In this document: positions 27,301-35,907 of the stretch, piece after piece
Layout of the letters: each line of letters starts with the position of its first letter
Position numbering within the stretch: the first letter of the stretch is position 1
NCBI GenBank assembly: GCA_022448995.1
Contig: JAKVCT010000018.1
Span: forward strand, 1 to 36,752
From: Saprospiraceae bacterium
GTDB taxonomy: Bacteria > Bacteroidota > Bacteroidia > Chitinophagales > Saprospiraceae
Reading direction: 5' to 3'
DNA length: 36,752 nt
Program-made: the position numbers and the translations under genes
Notes under the pieces: model-generated
Seen by the model: the letters and a program-made list of their open reading frames with translations, nothing else
Told to the model about the DNA's origin: nothing
The model's database searches: none

Positions 27301-28374
27301 TTATTCAGATTTATTGAGTTCGGCTAGCAATCGTTGAGCTTCCTCTCTTACAATTTTCTCTTCATCTTGTAGATTTTTCGCTGTAATTTCTTTTCCCAAT
27401 TCCTTATCTAACTGATAAATCTGCTGCATAATCGCTAATCGGATACTACTGTATTCATGCTCATGATATTGATGCAAAACTTTGGCTGCATCTCTGTGCT
27501 GATGTTGCCCAATCATATACACTGTACTCAATTGGATAGAATATAGAACATTCTTGGTGAACTCAGGATCGGTTTTAGCTTCTTCACGCGTATCAAAATG
27601 ACTTGGTTTTAATTCCAAAATAGATTTTAATGCATTGAAAGCTTTTACATTATTTGAATGATTACCTAGACCTTGTATGGCTGTTTGTAAAAAACCACTG
27701 TTTAGGCTAGTTCTTGTAATTTTGGATAAATACGCTACTGATTTAGGATGTTCCATTCTAGATAAGAGAAATATAGCTTGCTGCTGATTGTCATAATTTT
27801 CAGCGGTTTCGTCCAATGCTTCTTTTCCTAGTTGATTGACTAAATCTAGCATTTGCTGTTCATCATATTCCAAAACCTCAAAACTTGTACTAGCTGATTT
27901 ATTCAACATTGCAGTTTTCACATCTTTTCCCATGTAGAAATGCTCAAATCCTGTCTGTATAGCTCTAGAAACTTCTACTCGGTACTGACCCGCTTTTTCC
28001 AGTTTCACCCAATTGGGCAAAAAGAGCTTAAAACGATGCCTACTCTGTGGATCTATAGCAATTGCTGCGACTCGCCCGCCCATCGAAAAACCAATATCTA
28101 TCGGATTTAGCTGCTGATTAGATTCATCAAAAACCTTTACAGTATAATCCTCATATCGTCCTAAACGATTGCGATAATTTCCTGCGGTTTCTACATAAAT
28201 TGTCTGGTCTGATCGGTTCTGAATATAGAAATATAGATACTTAGGTTCTCCTAATCTGAATGTAGATTCTTCTAGTTCTAGACTAACTTCTAAATATTGA
28301 TCTGTTGGCAAAATATTCTGAGCGTTGGAGGTGATGAATGTAAAGCACAAGGCTAGAGTTAATAGTTTATTCAT
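27301..28374 (-). CDS. exported protein with beta-sandwich and HEAT-like helical repeats
   Basis: 357 residues from the ATG at 28374. An upstream in-frame ATG at 28422 would put 16 residues before the signal peptide MNKLLTLALCFTFITSNAQ, so it was rejected. After the signal, residues about 25-170 look like an Ig-like beta-sandwich (VSLELEESTFRLGEPKYLYFYIQN). From about 180 to the end there are repeated helical pairs with leucine and alanine spacing (IFLLSRMEHPKSVAYLSKI, AIQGLGNHSNNVKAFNALKSIL, RLAIMQQIYQLDKELG) resembling HEAT repeats. No catalytic motif was seen, and the function is unknown, perhaps a periplasmic scaffold. The gene diverges from the macro-domain gene. Confidence 0.7.
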   Translation of the reverse strand: MNKLLTLALCFTFITSNAQNILPTDQYLEVSLELEESTFRLGEPKYLYFYIQNRSDQTIYVETAGNYRNRLGRYEDYTVKVFDESNQQLNPIDIGFSMGGRVAAIAIDPQSRHRFKLFLPNWVKLEKAGQYRVEVSRAIQTGFEHFYMGKDVKTAMLNKSASTSFEVLEYDEQQMLDLVNQLGKEALDETAENYDNQQQAIFLLSRMEHPKSVAYLSKITRTSLNSGFLQTAIQGLGNHSNNVKAFNALKSILELKPSHFDTREEAKTDPEFTKNVLYSIQLSTVYMIGQHQHRDAAKVLHQYHEHEYSSIRLAIMQQIYQLDKELGKEITAKNLQDEEKIVREEAQRLLAELNKSE

Positions 28375-28538
28375 TGTTTTCCTGTATAGATTAAATTTGT
28401 GTATAAACAGAGGTGAACACATTAGCCTAATTAAAGGAAATTATTATATAAAATCAAGAGGGAACTAAAAACAAGAGTTTATTATTTATGGATACTGACA
28501 GCCTTGCTGCTGTCTCATAGAAGAGAAAAACTCATTAT

Positions 28539-29171
28539 ATGCATATAAAATTAATTGATGTCAATCCGAAAATAACGGATGCTTGGAAAAAAGTATTTAA
28601 CCATGTAAAAAACGTTTCTGTCCATCAAGGATCTATTTTTGACTATCCAAGTGATGCTTTAGTCAGCCCTGCCAATAGCTTTGGTTTTATGAATGGAGGA
28701 ATTGATTTTGCCATCTCCAAAAACTTAGGTTGGCATATCGAAAAAAAGCTTCAAGCCAAAATTCGCAAGAAATATTATGGTGAATTATTGGTTGGACAAG
28801 CCGAAATTGTAGAAACTGAACATCAACATTTCCCCTACCTTATCTCAGCACCCACCATGCGCCTTCCCATGACCATTCTACGAACACCTAATGTTTATTT
28901 AGCCATGCGTGCTATTTTGCTATTATTAAAGTATGGTGAATTTGAAAATGATCAAAAAATTAGCTCTGTGATTCAAAGTGTTGCTATTCCTGGTTTGGGA
29001 ACAGGCATTGGTCAAATTGCAGGTATCACCTGTGCTCGGCAAATGCGTTTAGCTTGGGAAGATGTTATGAATGAGAAACATAAAACTATTGAAGGTTGGA
29101 AAGAAACTAGAAGTAATTTTGCATTTTTGTACACAGATGATTTAAGAGATTTGAAGTATAATATTCCTTAA
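28539..29171 (+). CDS. macro-domain protein (ADP-ribose-binding type)
   Basis: 210 residues, cytoplasmic. The macro-domain signature is clear: DALVSPANSFGFMNGGID (39-56) for the substrate loop, and IPGLGTGIG (150-158) for the phosphate-binding loop. Macro domains bind ADP-ribose or its derivatives and some remove it from proteins or process Appr-1''-p; which applies here cannot be read. A small hairpin (GACAGC/GCTGTC, 28497-28514) lies about 25 nt before the ATG. There is no toxin or DarT-like partner beside it. It has its own terminator. Confidence 0.82.
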   Translation: MHIKLIDVNPKITDAWKKVFNHVKNVSVHQGSIFDYPSDALVSPANSFGFMNGGIDFAISKNLGWHIEKKLQAKIRKKYYGELLVGQAEIVETEHQHFPYLISAPTMRLPMTILRTPNVYLAMRAILLLLKYGEFENDQKISSVIQSVAIPGLGTGIGQIAGITCARQMRLAWEDVMNEKHKTIEGWKETRSNFAFLYTDDLRDLKYNIP

Positions 29172-29192
29172 AAAGCTATAAACAATACTGTA

Positions 29193-29235
29193 AGGGCTGC
29201 TTGAATTGATTATTCAAGCAGCCCTATTTTATTTA
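29193..29235 (+). terminator. rho-independent terminator of the macro-domain gene
   Basis: AGGGCTGCTTGAAT (29193-29206) and ATTCAAGCAGCCCT (29212-29225) pair perfectly around 5 nt, then ATTTTATTT. It lies between convergent genes and may also stop nadB transcripts on the other strand. Confidence 0.88.
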
Positions 29236-29260
29236 CACTAAGCCTATTATCTATTTTTTA

Positions 29261-30868
29261 TTAAATCAGTGTCATTTCTATAAACTGCTGTTTCTCTGTA
29301 TAATCAGTTGTATAATGCAGCCCACGACTCTCTCGGCGCGTAGCCGCCGACCGTGTAATCATGTAGGCACAAGTAATCAAGTTACGCAACTCACAAAGCT
29401 GAGGTGAGATAGAAGTAGTATGATAAAGCTCTTCTGTCTCTTCATATAAAATACGCAAGCGTTCAAAAGCTCGTTTCAAGCGCAAACTAGAACGTACAAT
29501 CCCTACATAACTACTCATGATCTCTTTGAGTTCCTTCAAACTTTGAGTAATCAAGACCATCTCTTTGGGGTCTGTTGTTCCTTCAGCATTCCAATCAGGA
29601 ATATTCTCTTTGAACGTCCACGTTGCTACTTTTTGGCTGATTTCGTCAAAAATTCGGTGTCCAAATACCAAGCCCTCCAAAAGAGAATTGGAAGCCAGAC
29701 GATTAGCACCATGAAGTCCTGTACAGCTGCATTCGCCACAAGCATACAAACGATGAATAGAGGTTTCACCATGCTCATTAGTTTTGATTCCACCACAGAT
29801 ATAATGTGCTGCGGGTACTACTGGGATATAATCTTTCATAGGATCAATCCCTCTAGAGATACATTTTTCATAGATAGTTGGAAAATGTCGTACAAACCCA
29901 TCCTTGTCTAAATGTGTACAATCTAAACACATATATTCTGCCCCAAGCATTTTCATTTCATTATCAATAGCACGTGCTACTATATCCCGCGGAGCTAAAG
30001 ACTTTCGGGCATCGTACTTATGCATAAATGCTTCACCATCAGGTCTGCGCAAGATTGCCCCAAAACCACGTACTGCTTCAGATACTAAGAATGCAGGATT
30101 CTCACCTGCGGCATTGTACAAAGAAGTTGGATGAAATTGAACAAACTCCATATTTTCAATTCTTCCCTTTGCTCGGTAAACCATAGCCATTCCATCTCCT
30201 GTAGCAATACTAGGATTGGTAGTAGCCTTGTAGACCTGCCCAGAACCACCAGTAGCTAAAACAGTCGCTTTAGCTAAGAATGTTTCTATAGTTTTAGTTT
30301 CTGTATTGAGTACATAAGCGCCGTAGCATTCAATATTTGGCGTTAAGCGAGTGATATTATATCCTAGATGATGTTGAGTAATCAGATCTACAGCAAAATA
30401 ATAATCCAAAATTTCTAGATTGGTATATTCAGCTGCCTTATCAATCAAAGCACGCTGAATTTCCCAGCCTGTTAGATCTTTGTAGTGTAAAATTCTATTT
30501 TCAGAGTGCCCCCCTTCTCGTCCTAGATCATATTCTGTTGAATTATTATGTTCTTTATCAAACCGAGCTCCCCAGTTTATCAAACGTTGTACTTGATCAG
30601 GCCCTTCAGTAACGACAATCTCTACGATCTTCTCATCACACAATCCATCTCCTGCATCTAATGTATCCTCAATATGCTTTTGAAAAGAATCTTTATCCTT
30701 ATCCCAAACAGCAGCTACTCCCCCCTGTGCATATCGTGTATTACTTTCTTCTCGAGTTGTTTTGGTAAGCACACAAATATGTTTATCAGGATGTTCTGTT
30801 GCTAAGTCAATAGCTAAAGTCAACCCTGCTACTCCAGAACCTATAATTAATACATCAACTTTTTTCAT
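29261..30868 (-). CDS. nadB: L-aspartate oxidase
   Basis: An FAD enzyme that oxidises L-aspartate to iminoaspartate, the first step of de novo NAD synthesis, using O2 or fumarate. 535 residues, a normal length. Visible motifs are the Rossmann GSGVAG (10-15), TRYAQGGVAAV (about 44-54), the FQFHPTSLY-like VQFHPTSLYN, the VPAAHYICGGI catalytic block, and GLHGANRLASNSLLEGLVFG. The helical C-terminal domain is present. nadA and nadC are not in the window. Confidence 0.95.
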   Translation of the reverse strand: MKKVDVLIIGSGVAGLTLAIDLATEHPDKHICVLTKTTREESNTRYAQGGVAAVWDKDKDSFQKHIEDTLDAGDGLCDEKIVEIVVTEGPDQVQRLINWGARFDKEHNNSTEYDLGREGGHSENRILHYKDLTGWEIQRALIDKAAEYTNLEILDYYFAVDLITQHHLGYNITRLTPNIECYGAYVLNTETKTIETFLAKATVLATGGSGQVYKATTNPSIATGDGMAMVYRAKGRIENMEFVQFHPTSLYNAAGENPAFLVSEAVRGFGAILRRPDGEAFMHKYDARKSLAPRDIVARAIDNEMKMLGAEYMCLDCTHLDKDGFVRHFPTIYEKCISRGIDPMKDYIPVVPAAHYICGGIKTNEHGETSIHRLYACGECSCTGLHGANRLASNSLLEGLVFGHRIFDEISQKVATWTFKENIPDWNAEGTTDPKEMVLITQSLKELKEIMSSYVGIVRSSLRLKRAFERLRILYEETEELYHTTSISPQLCELRNLITCAYMITRSAATRRESRGLHYTTDYTEKQQFIEMTLI

Positions 30869-31041
30869 AACTCTTCTAAGTTTGATTTTGATAGTTCATT
30901 GATTTTTTAATTTTGGTCAAACCTCAAAATGCTCAGTGAGACTAAAAACCTACAAACTACTGTGATTTACAAGAAATGATTAATTAAATTACAAAAACTT
31001 GTTGATAATTGTTTGCTAAAAATAGCAGTTTTATTTCACTT

Positions 31042-32751
31042 CTATTTATTGCGTTTGGGAGCCAGATCCATTTCCATTTCATTATCCCAGCTTGCGCGTA
31101 CCTTAATGACCTTACTATTAAATATCCCTTCAGGTTGTTGTCCTTTTAGATAATTACCTACATCCCATTTACCATTTTGGTTCTCATCAATTATAAGTCG
31201 AATCACATAATTCTGAGCTGCGTAGTTTGGATAAGTTAACTCATAAGCTGACTGTCCGGTCAATACTGTACTTTTGAGCACTGTTTTTTGATTACCTGCG
31301 GTCATTAGCTCTGCAACATATACAGCAGAACTATCTGCATTGGTAATCTTGGCGATAATAGTCCCATAGGTATCTAAGCGGTTGATCCTTATTTGCTGCC
31401 GAATTGTATCGGGATTAGAAATCCCATAAAAACCTGTTATTGCATTGGGTAAAACGGTTAATTCATAAATATCCCCTTCCTTCAATTGATTGGTAATGTC
31501 TAAGCCTGTTTGCCCCTCAGGGTTTAGGGCATAATTGATGGGAACCTCTTTTCTACTAGAATCCTCTACTAATTGAATTTTAGATTGATCCACTTGTGTA
31601 AAAGGCTGATTAAATCTAATTTCTAAGTTCTTTTTGGGATGCTGCTCCAAGAACTTTTTGGAAGTTGTTTTCTTCGGAGGTGCACTTTGACCACGTCCAG
31701 CAGTACCCCCTCCAGTAGCGGTCCCTCCTTGTACTATAGACCATTTAGGTAATTCTTTTAATCCTTGTGTCTTATTGCCAAAATCTAAATCTAGGGTATC
31801 TCTAAATCCGTTATCATCCCAAAGTACTAGTTGAGCAATAGAATCTGCCTTTAGATTATTCAGATAAATACGCATCGAATCTTTTCCCATTTCAGTATAA
31901 ACAGTACAGGTATCTTCACCCATAACCTCATAATAAATAGTATCCATCACTTGATTGAAACTTATTCGTGCACATGCATAATGTTCAATTCTCACTGCTG
32001 TTATCTTGGCTGCTGCCTCAGCTTTGAACATGCGCATCTGTATGTAGGGTTGAACAGAATCACTAGTTATAAAAGAAGAATCTAAGAAAGCAATTTCCTC
32101 TCTATCCTGGTCATATTTATAGTTATTATTCTTGTCTTCTAGAGCAAAAATCCGGAAAGTGTCTGCTTTGATATGTTTGATCTTGAATTTACCTTGCTCA
32201 TCCGTTCTAGCAAAATAATAAGGTCGTTCCTTTATAGGAGTAGAATCTGCTAAGTTATCATAAAGCATGACTAGAACATCCTTTTTGGGTTGATTATCTA
32301 ATGCATTAATAATTTTCCCAGATGTTTCTAAAGAGTCAATTGCAGCCCCAGTAGAGAACACAAAACTCATATCCTTGATGGAATTATTTTCTGTAATATC
32401 TTGAATAGACTTGCCATAATTGATCACATAGGTTGTATTTTCCTTGAGCTCTTCCTCAAATTTAACGACCACACTTTTGTACTTTACCTTGATCTTGGGC
32501 TTATTTTCTAAAGGAGGTGAAATGATTATCTCATTGTTTGCATTATTGAGCTTTACCCACTCATCGAAGGTTAAGATAACTTCCTTTTCTGTGAAGTTAG
32601 TGCTTAGGTTGGGTGTAGAATAGCGCATTGAGTCTAAGCGAGGACCTGTCTGATCACGATCTCCGCCCGAAGGCATTCTAGGATTGACACAAGCTCCTAA
32701 AACTAAAATACTCAATAAAAAAAATCCGTATAATTTAAGTTGTTTTCCCAT
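31042..32751 (-). CDS. Ig-like (SbsA/Big_5-type) lipoprotein
   Basis: 569 residues, a lipoprotein with lipobox LVLGAC (Cys at 21). Residues about 40-135 match the Bacteroidota Ig-like domain (ILTFDEWVKLNN, IISPPLENKPKIKVK, TYVINYGKSIQDITENN). A carboxypeptidase-regulatory-like beta-sandwich follows (about 140-230). It includes ALEDKNNNYKYDQDREEI, a D-x-N-x-N-style loop, and the C terminus has a second similar loop (IDENQNGKWD). A Gly/Ala/Ser/Pro/Thr-rich linker (about 340-360) separates two halves. It is probably outer-membrane anchored; the role is unknown. A TACTTTTG element 23 nt before the ATG may be its promoter. Confidence 0.83.
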   Translation of the reverse strand: MGKQLKLYGFFLLSILVLGACVNPRMPSGGDRDQTGPRLDSMRYSTPNLSTNFTEKEVILTFDEWVKLNNANNEIIISPPLENKPKIKVKYKSVVVKFEEELKENTTYVINYGKSIQDITENNSIKDMSFVFSTGAAIDSLETSGKIINALDNQPKKDVLVMLYDNLADSTPIKERPYYFARTDEQGKFKIKHIKADTFRIFALEDKNNNYKYDQDREEIAFLDSSFITSDSVQPYIQMRMFKAEAAAKITAVRIEHYACARISFNQVMDTIYYEVMGEDTCTVYTEMGKDSMRIYLNNLKADSIAQLVLWDDNGFRDTLDLDFGNKTQGLKELPKWSIVQGGTATGGGTAGRGQSAPPKKTTSKKFLEQHPKKNLEIRFNQPFTQVDQSKIQLVEDSSRKEVPINYALNPEGQTGLDITNQLKEGDIYELTVLPNAITGFYGISNPDTIRQQIRINRLDTYGTIIAKITNADSSAVYVAELMTAGNQKTVLKSTVLTGQSAYELTYPNYAAQNYVIRLIIDENQNGKWDVGNYLKGQQPEGIFNSKVIKVRASWDNEMEMDLAPKRNK

Positions 32752-32773
32752 TCGTTTTCTTTGATTTTCGACA

Positions 32774-32781
32774 CAAAAGTA
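32774..32781 (-). promoter_or_regulatory. candidate -7 element upstream of the Ig-like lipoprotein gene
   Basis: On the minus strand the octamer TACTTTTG fits TAnnTTTG and is identical to the one upstream of the acyl-CoA dehydrogenase gene. It lies 23 nt before the ATG. There is no clear -33 TTG at 19-21 nt. Confidence 0.4.
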
Positions 32782-32975
32782 AGCATTTAAGTAATAAAAC
32801 TAGATATACTATAAGGACTGCATGTCTATCAAATGTTAAAGGTTTGATAAAAAATTGCATAACTCCATAAATATGTGTTCTTTTGAAATCAACATACAAA
32901 TCATAAATAACATTTTCATTTCCATATACTCTCCATAATTTGAACTTGCCATTCATTTTTAAAATTATTTTATAG

Positions 32976-34001
32976 ATGAATAACAAAGTTTATATCACCC
33001 TATTAGCCATTTTAGGCTTGTGCTCAGAATTTGGATTTTCTCAGATTAACAAAAAAATTATTGTAGAACATTTTACCAATACACGCTGTGGTATCTGTGC
33101 CAACCGCAATCCAGGGTTCTACAGTAATCTCAACAATCAGGCGGATGCTATACATTTGAGTATACATCCAAGCTCACCCTATAGTAGTTGTGTATTCAAC
33201 CAACATAATGTAAGTGAAAATGATGCTCGAACTAACTATTATGGAATTTATGGAAGTACTCCAAGATTGGTCATAAATGGAGAAGTAATTAGTGCTAATA
33301 CTAATTATGGGGCAGCATCCCTGTTTGATCCTTACGAAAACCAAACTTCAGCAGCTGAAATTAAAATAGAACAAGAGAAATTTGGTGCGGATTCTATCCA
33401 AACCACCGTAACGGTTTATACTGTTGGTACTCATAATTTAGATACCTTAAGTTTGTTCGTATCCATGGTAGAGGAAATTGTATTTTATAATGCTCCTAAT
33501 GGAGAATCTACACATCATGATGTTTTTCGGAAAGCATTAACTTCCACAACAGGAATGGGTATTTTACTACCTACTACAGTCGGAGACTCTTTGAGCTATA
33601 GTTTTACACAGACAGTAGATGCAGACTGGGATGTGAGTAAAATGTATGTTTTGGCTACACTCCAAGAAAAAACAAATAAAGCATTAGTACAAGCACAATC
33701 TATTGATCCTGATTCTACAAGTACTACTGTGGTTGGTGCACCTACTTCTATTTCTACAACTCAAAATGAGGCCTTTAAGGTGAATATTTTCCCAAATCCT
33801 AGTCAGAACTTTGTAAATGTTCAGTTAGAAAATGGAGGAACGCAGAGCCAGTTAGAATTGTGGACGATGAATGGTCAATTGATACAACAACAGGTATTAG
33901 AACACACATTAGAACTGGATATAACTATGTTACCCAAGGGTATCTATTTGATTAAGATACAGAATGAGAAAGGTAGTTACACACAAAAACTAATCAAGTA
34001 A
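32976..34001 (+). CDS. Omp28-like secreted protein with T9SS type A sorting domain
   Basis: 341 residues. The signal peptide ends near GFSQ (about 23). An Omp28/thioredoxin-like domain follows (about 25-250), with a CxxC pair C38/C41 in TNTRCGICANRNP and later STPRLVINGE, which resembles the cis-proline loop region of thioredoxin folds. The last 75 residues are a T9SS type A sorting domain: VNIFPNPSQNFVNV, then LWTMNGQLI, LPKGIYLIKI, and a basic QKLIK end. It should cross the outer membrane by T9SS and have its C terminus removed by a PorU-type sortase. Redox activity of the CxxC is inferred only. Confidence 0.87.
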   Translation: MNNKVYITLLAILGLCSEFGFSQINKKIIVEHFTNTRCGICANRNPGFYSNLNNQADAIHLSIHPSSPYSSCVFNQHNVSENDARTNYYGIYGSTPRLVINGEVISANTNYGAASLFDPYENQTSAAEIKIEQEKFGADSIQTTVTVYTVGTHNLDTLSLFVSMVEEIVFYNAPNGESTHHDVFRKALTSTTGMGILLPTTVGDSLSYSFTQTVDADWDVSKMYVLATLQEKTNKALVQAQSIDPDSTSTTVVGAPTSISTTQNEAFKVNIFPNPSQNFVNVQLENGGTQSQLELWTMNGQLIQQQVLEHTLELDITMLPKGIYLIKIQNEKGSYTQKLIK

Positions 34002-34006
34002 ATACC

Positions 34007-34138
34007 TAAGTAGATAGCCACAATTACTTTGTATTTAACCCCGAAGGGCTCTACGAAGTAAATTCAATCAGCCTTTTTGTGTTGCACTTCGTTGAGCCCT
34101 TCGGGGTTATTATAAAATTAATTACGTTCACTTACTTA
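34007..34138. repeat. MITE-like near-palindromic element, 132 bp (copy 1)
   Basis: Inner 23-nt arms at 34037-34059 and 34086-34108 pair at 22 of 23 positions (AACCCCGAAGGGCTC core) around a 26-nt middle. The outer 30 nt on each side are also weakly inverted: TAAGTAGAT at the left end and the complement TAAGTAAGT at the right. Positions 34007-34082 match 36677-36752 at 72 of 76, and the match stops at 34007, which fixes the left boundary. It lies between convergent genes and could act as a terminator in either direction. Confidence 0.75.
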
Positions 34139-34148
34139 CAAAATCTGA

Positions 34149-34187
34149 AGCGCAAACATTAATTTCTTCAAGGTTAATGTTTGCGCT
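34149..34187 (-). terminator. 14-bp hairpin after the SIMPL-like gene
   Basis: AGCGCAAACATTAA (34149-34162) and TTAATGTTTGCGCT (34174-34187) pair perfectly. It lies about 50 nt past the stop at 34236. The following T tract on the minus strand is poor, so termination is less certain. Confidence 0.55.
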
Positions 34188-34235
34188 AATAAAGGATTGA
34201 ATTCATTAATCCAACCACCTTCTAATAAAAACTGC

Positions 34236-35234
34236 TTAATCTAGATCAATTTTTTGGATTGAACCGTCATCCTTTAACATGTAGAAAACCTTACTGGATT
34301 CACTCTTATTTTTTTCTTCTTCTTCTGCCGCAGCTTTTCTAGCCTCTTCTTCTGGATCTTTTTTGGTATAACTATAATTTAGCTCCGCATAAAACTGTAC
34401 AACTGGTTCATTACTATTGGCATTAAATACAAAATCGGCATTTTTATGATTGTAATTATACTGACTATTATGCTTTAATTGTCGGTTGTATTGAACAACA
34501 GAATTCTGCGAAAGATGATGTTGATAAAGAGCATCACGATTCTGAGCTAGGGACAATAAATAACGATCATTGGGGTAAAAAACTAATTTCTTTTCATTGA
34601 AACTAACTGTTCCTCCATCAAATTTCCATCCCACATTCTCACTCAACTCTTTTTTAGCGTTTAACAATTCTACAGATTTAGCATCTAAATCATTCAAAAT
34701 AGGTTGGGCATTATCAATATAGGCTTGAATTTTTAGTAAATCATGAAACTTATATTCTAAACAAGCTTTGGATAAACGTCTGACTTGATCCATGTTCTCT
34801 ACATTGAATGTTATATTTTCTGTAATCTTATAACCTGTCGGATCAACAGTTTCAGCATCTCTTAAATTCAAACTATATATAGGATCTAAGGCAGTTACAT
34901 CAACTAAGATGTCCCCCTTTTGAATATTCAAAGAACGCACTTCACGAATTAAGCTATCAGTCTCTACATTCATTTTCCGCTCTACAGATTGTATGGTTTG
35001 ACTGATAAATGATTTGGTGTATGTTACCAAATAACCATCAGGTTCAGCATTGTACAGCACCTTTGTCTGGATATTGATTGTATAAGGTGAGGCACTGATT
35101 TCTGTGGGTTGATTTGTATTGATAATCAATGGTGCACTGTTGTAGTACGGATTGGGTTGATTTATTTGATTTTGTGCATAGGAAGCTGAGTTCATGAGTA
35201 ATAAGCTCATGAAGAAAAACATAAGTCGGTTCAT
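34236..35234 (-). CDS. exported SIMPL (DUF541)-like protein
   Basis: 332 residues with a signal peptide (MNRLMFFFMSLLLMNSASYAQ). Residues about 50-190 follow the SIMPL pattern: a strand with GYLVTYTKSF, a helix pairing with VERKMNVETDSLIREV, ILVDVTALDPIY, then GYKITENITFNVENMDQVRRL. SIMPL proteins are periplasmic or surface proteins of unclear activity, some linked to oxidative stress. The C-terminal third is different: Asn/Tyr/His-rich (QYNYNHKNADF), then an acidic-basic helix (EEEARKAAAEEEEKNK), ending in KIDLD. The assignment is by pattern, not by search. Confidence 0.55.
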   Translation of the reverse strand: MNRLMFFFMSLLLMNSASYAQNQINQPNPYYNSAPLIINTNQPTEISASPYTINIQTKVLYNAEPDGYLVTYTKSFISQTIQSVERKMNVETDSLIREVRSLNIQKGDILVDVTALDPIYSLNLRDAETVDPTGYKITENITFNVENMDQVRRLSKACLEYKFHDLLKIQAYIDNAQPILNDLDAKSVELLNAKKELSENVGWKFDGGTVSFNEKKLVFYPNDRYLLSLAQNRDALYQHHLSQNSVVQYNRQLKHNSQYNYNHKNADFVFNANSNEPVVQFYAELNYSYTKKDPEEEARKAAAEEEEKNKSESSKVFYMLKDDGSIQKIDLD

Positions 35235-35466
35235 CTTTTAGTATTTTAAAAATGTTGGAAAGATTGATTTTACTACTTAATAGTAAAGCTTTAAAAAGTT
35301 ACAGTAATTGTTCTCAAAAAATATAATTACTCTATTGTATTCATATAGGACGATAAAACTAAAATGCTACTTTTTCAGAACCAATTATCCTTGAAAATCA
35401 ACCAGATACTCATTAAACCATAAAAGTGGTACACTTTTTTTATATTATATACATTCATAATGTAGT

Positions 35467-35575
35467 TAAGTAAGTGGGTGGACATAATTAATTTATGGCA
35501 AGCCTTGAAAGAACTCTACAAAGTAAGTTCAATCAGTATTTTAGCTGTACTGAGCTCTTTGATGTTTAAAGAATA
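35467..35575. repeat. diverged copy of the MITE-like palindromic element
   Basis: It starts TAAGTAAGTGGG, like the right end of the copy at 34007, and continues ATAATTAATTT. It aligns with copy 1 through CTCTAC-AAGTAA-TTCAATCAG and a weak inverted GAGCTCTTTGATG. The arms no longer pair well. The right end is approximate. Confidence 0.5.
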
Positions 35576-35706
35576 AGAGTATGTTATTTTGGTAGGTTAA
35601 GAACTCTGTAATATAAGTAAGTAAGTATTTTATGGAATAAGAGAATATTTGAGAATGTCTCTAGAAAACGTTGAAGACCCTTATTATAAACACGCCCAAA
35701 CCCTAT

Positions 35707-35743
35707 GCTTATGAGTAATGTGAATTACTTGTAAGCTTTTTTT
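35707..35743 (+). terminator. orphan rho-independent terminator or attenuator
   Basis: GCTTA-TG-AGTAAT (35707-35719) pairs with ATTACT-TG-TAAGC (35724-35736) with one 2x2 internal loop, followed by seven T residues. It points in the plus direction, but the nearest upstream gene (34236-35234) is on the minus strand. It sits about 165 nt before the lipoprotein gene at 35908. Confidence 0.75.
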
Positions 35744-35907
35744 GTAAAAGCTAGTGTAAATCATTAATAACCAGTAAATTTACAGCACAGAACATAATTA
35801 GTCTTTTGTTAAGAACAAATTAATCTATAGATAATATTCCATTTGTATTTTTACGAAACGAAGTAAAACAAAGTAATTTAGTCATAGTCACACAAATCCA
35901 CACTACC

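Larger units (their letters stand above)
35235..35907. other. 673-nt intergenic region with repeat and orphan terminator
   Basis: It holds a diverged palindromic element (35467-35575), a strong plus-strand terminator (35707-35743) with no plus-strand gene before it, and a possible 19-codon frame (35655-35714). The rest is AT-rich without recognised function. The promoter of the 35908 gene was not identified. Confidence 0.55.

Noticed and set aside
32735..32986. Open frame of 83 codons on the minus strand between the Ig-like lipoprotein and Omp28-like genes.
   Set aside because: It overlaps the starts of both flanking genes, has no family-like composition, and covers what should be their promoter region.
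35494..35568. 24-codon frame inside the diverged palindromic element.
   Set aside because: It lies wholly in repeat sequence, and the corresponding frame is not kept in the better-preserved copies.
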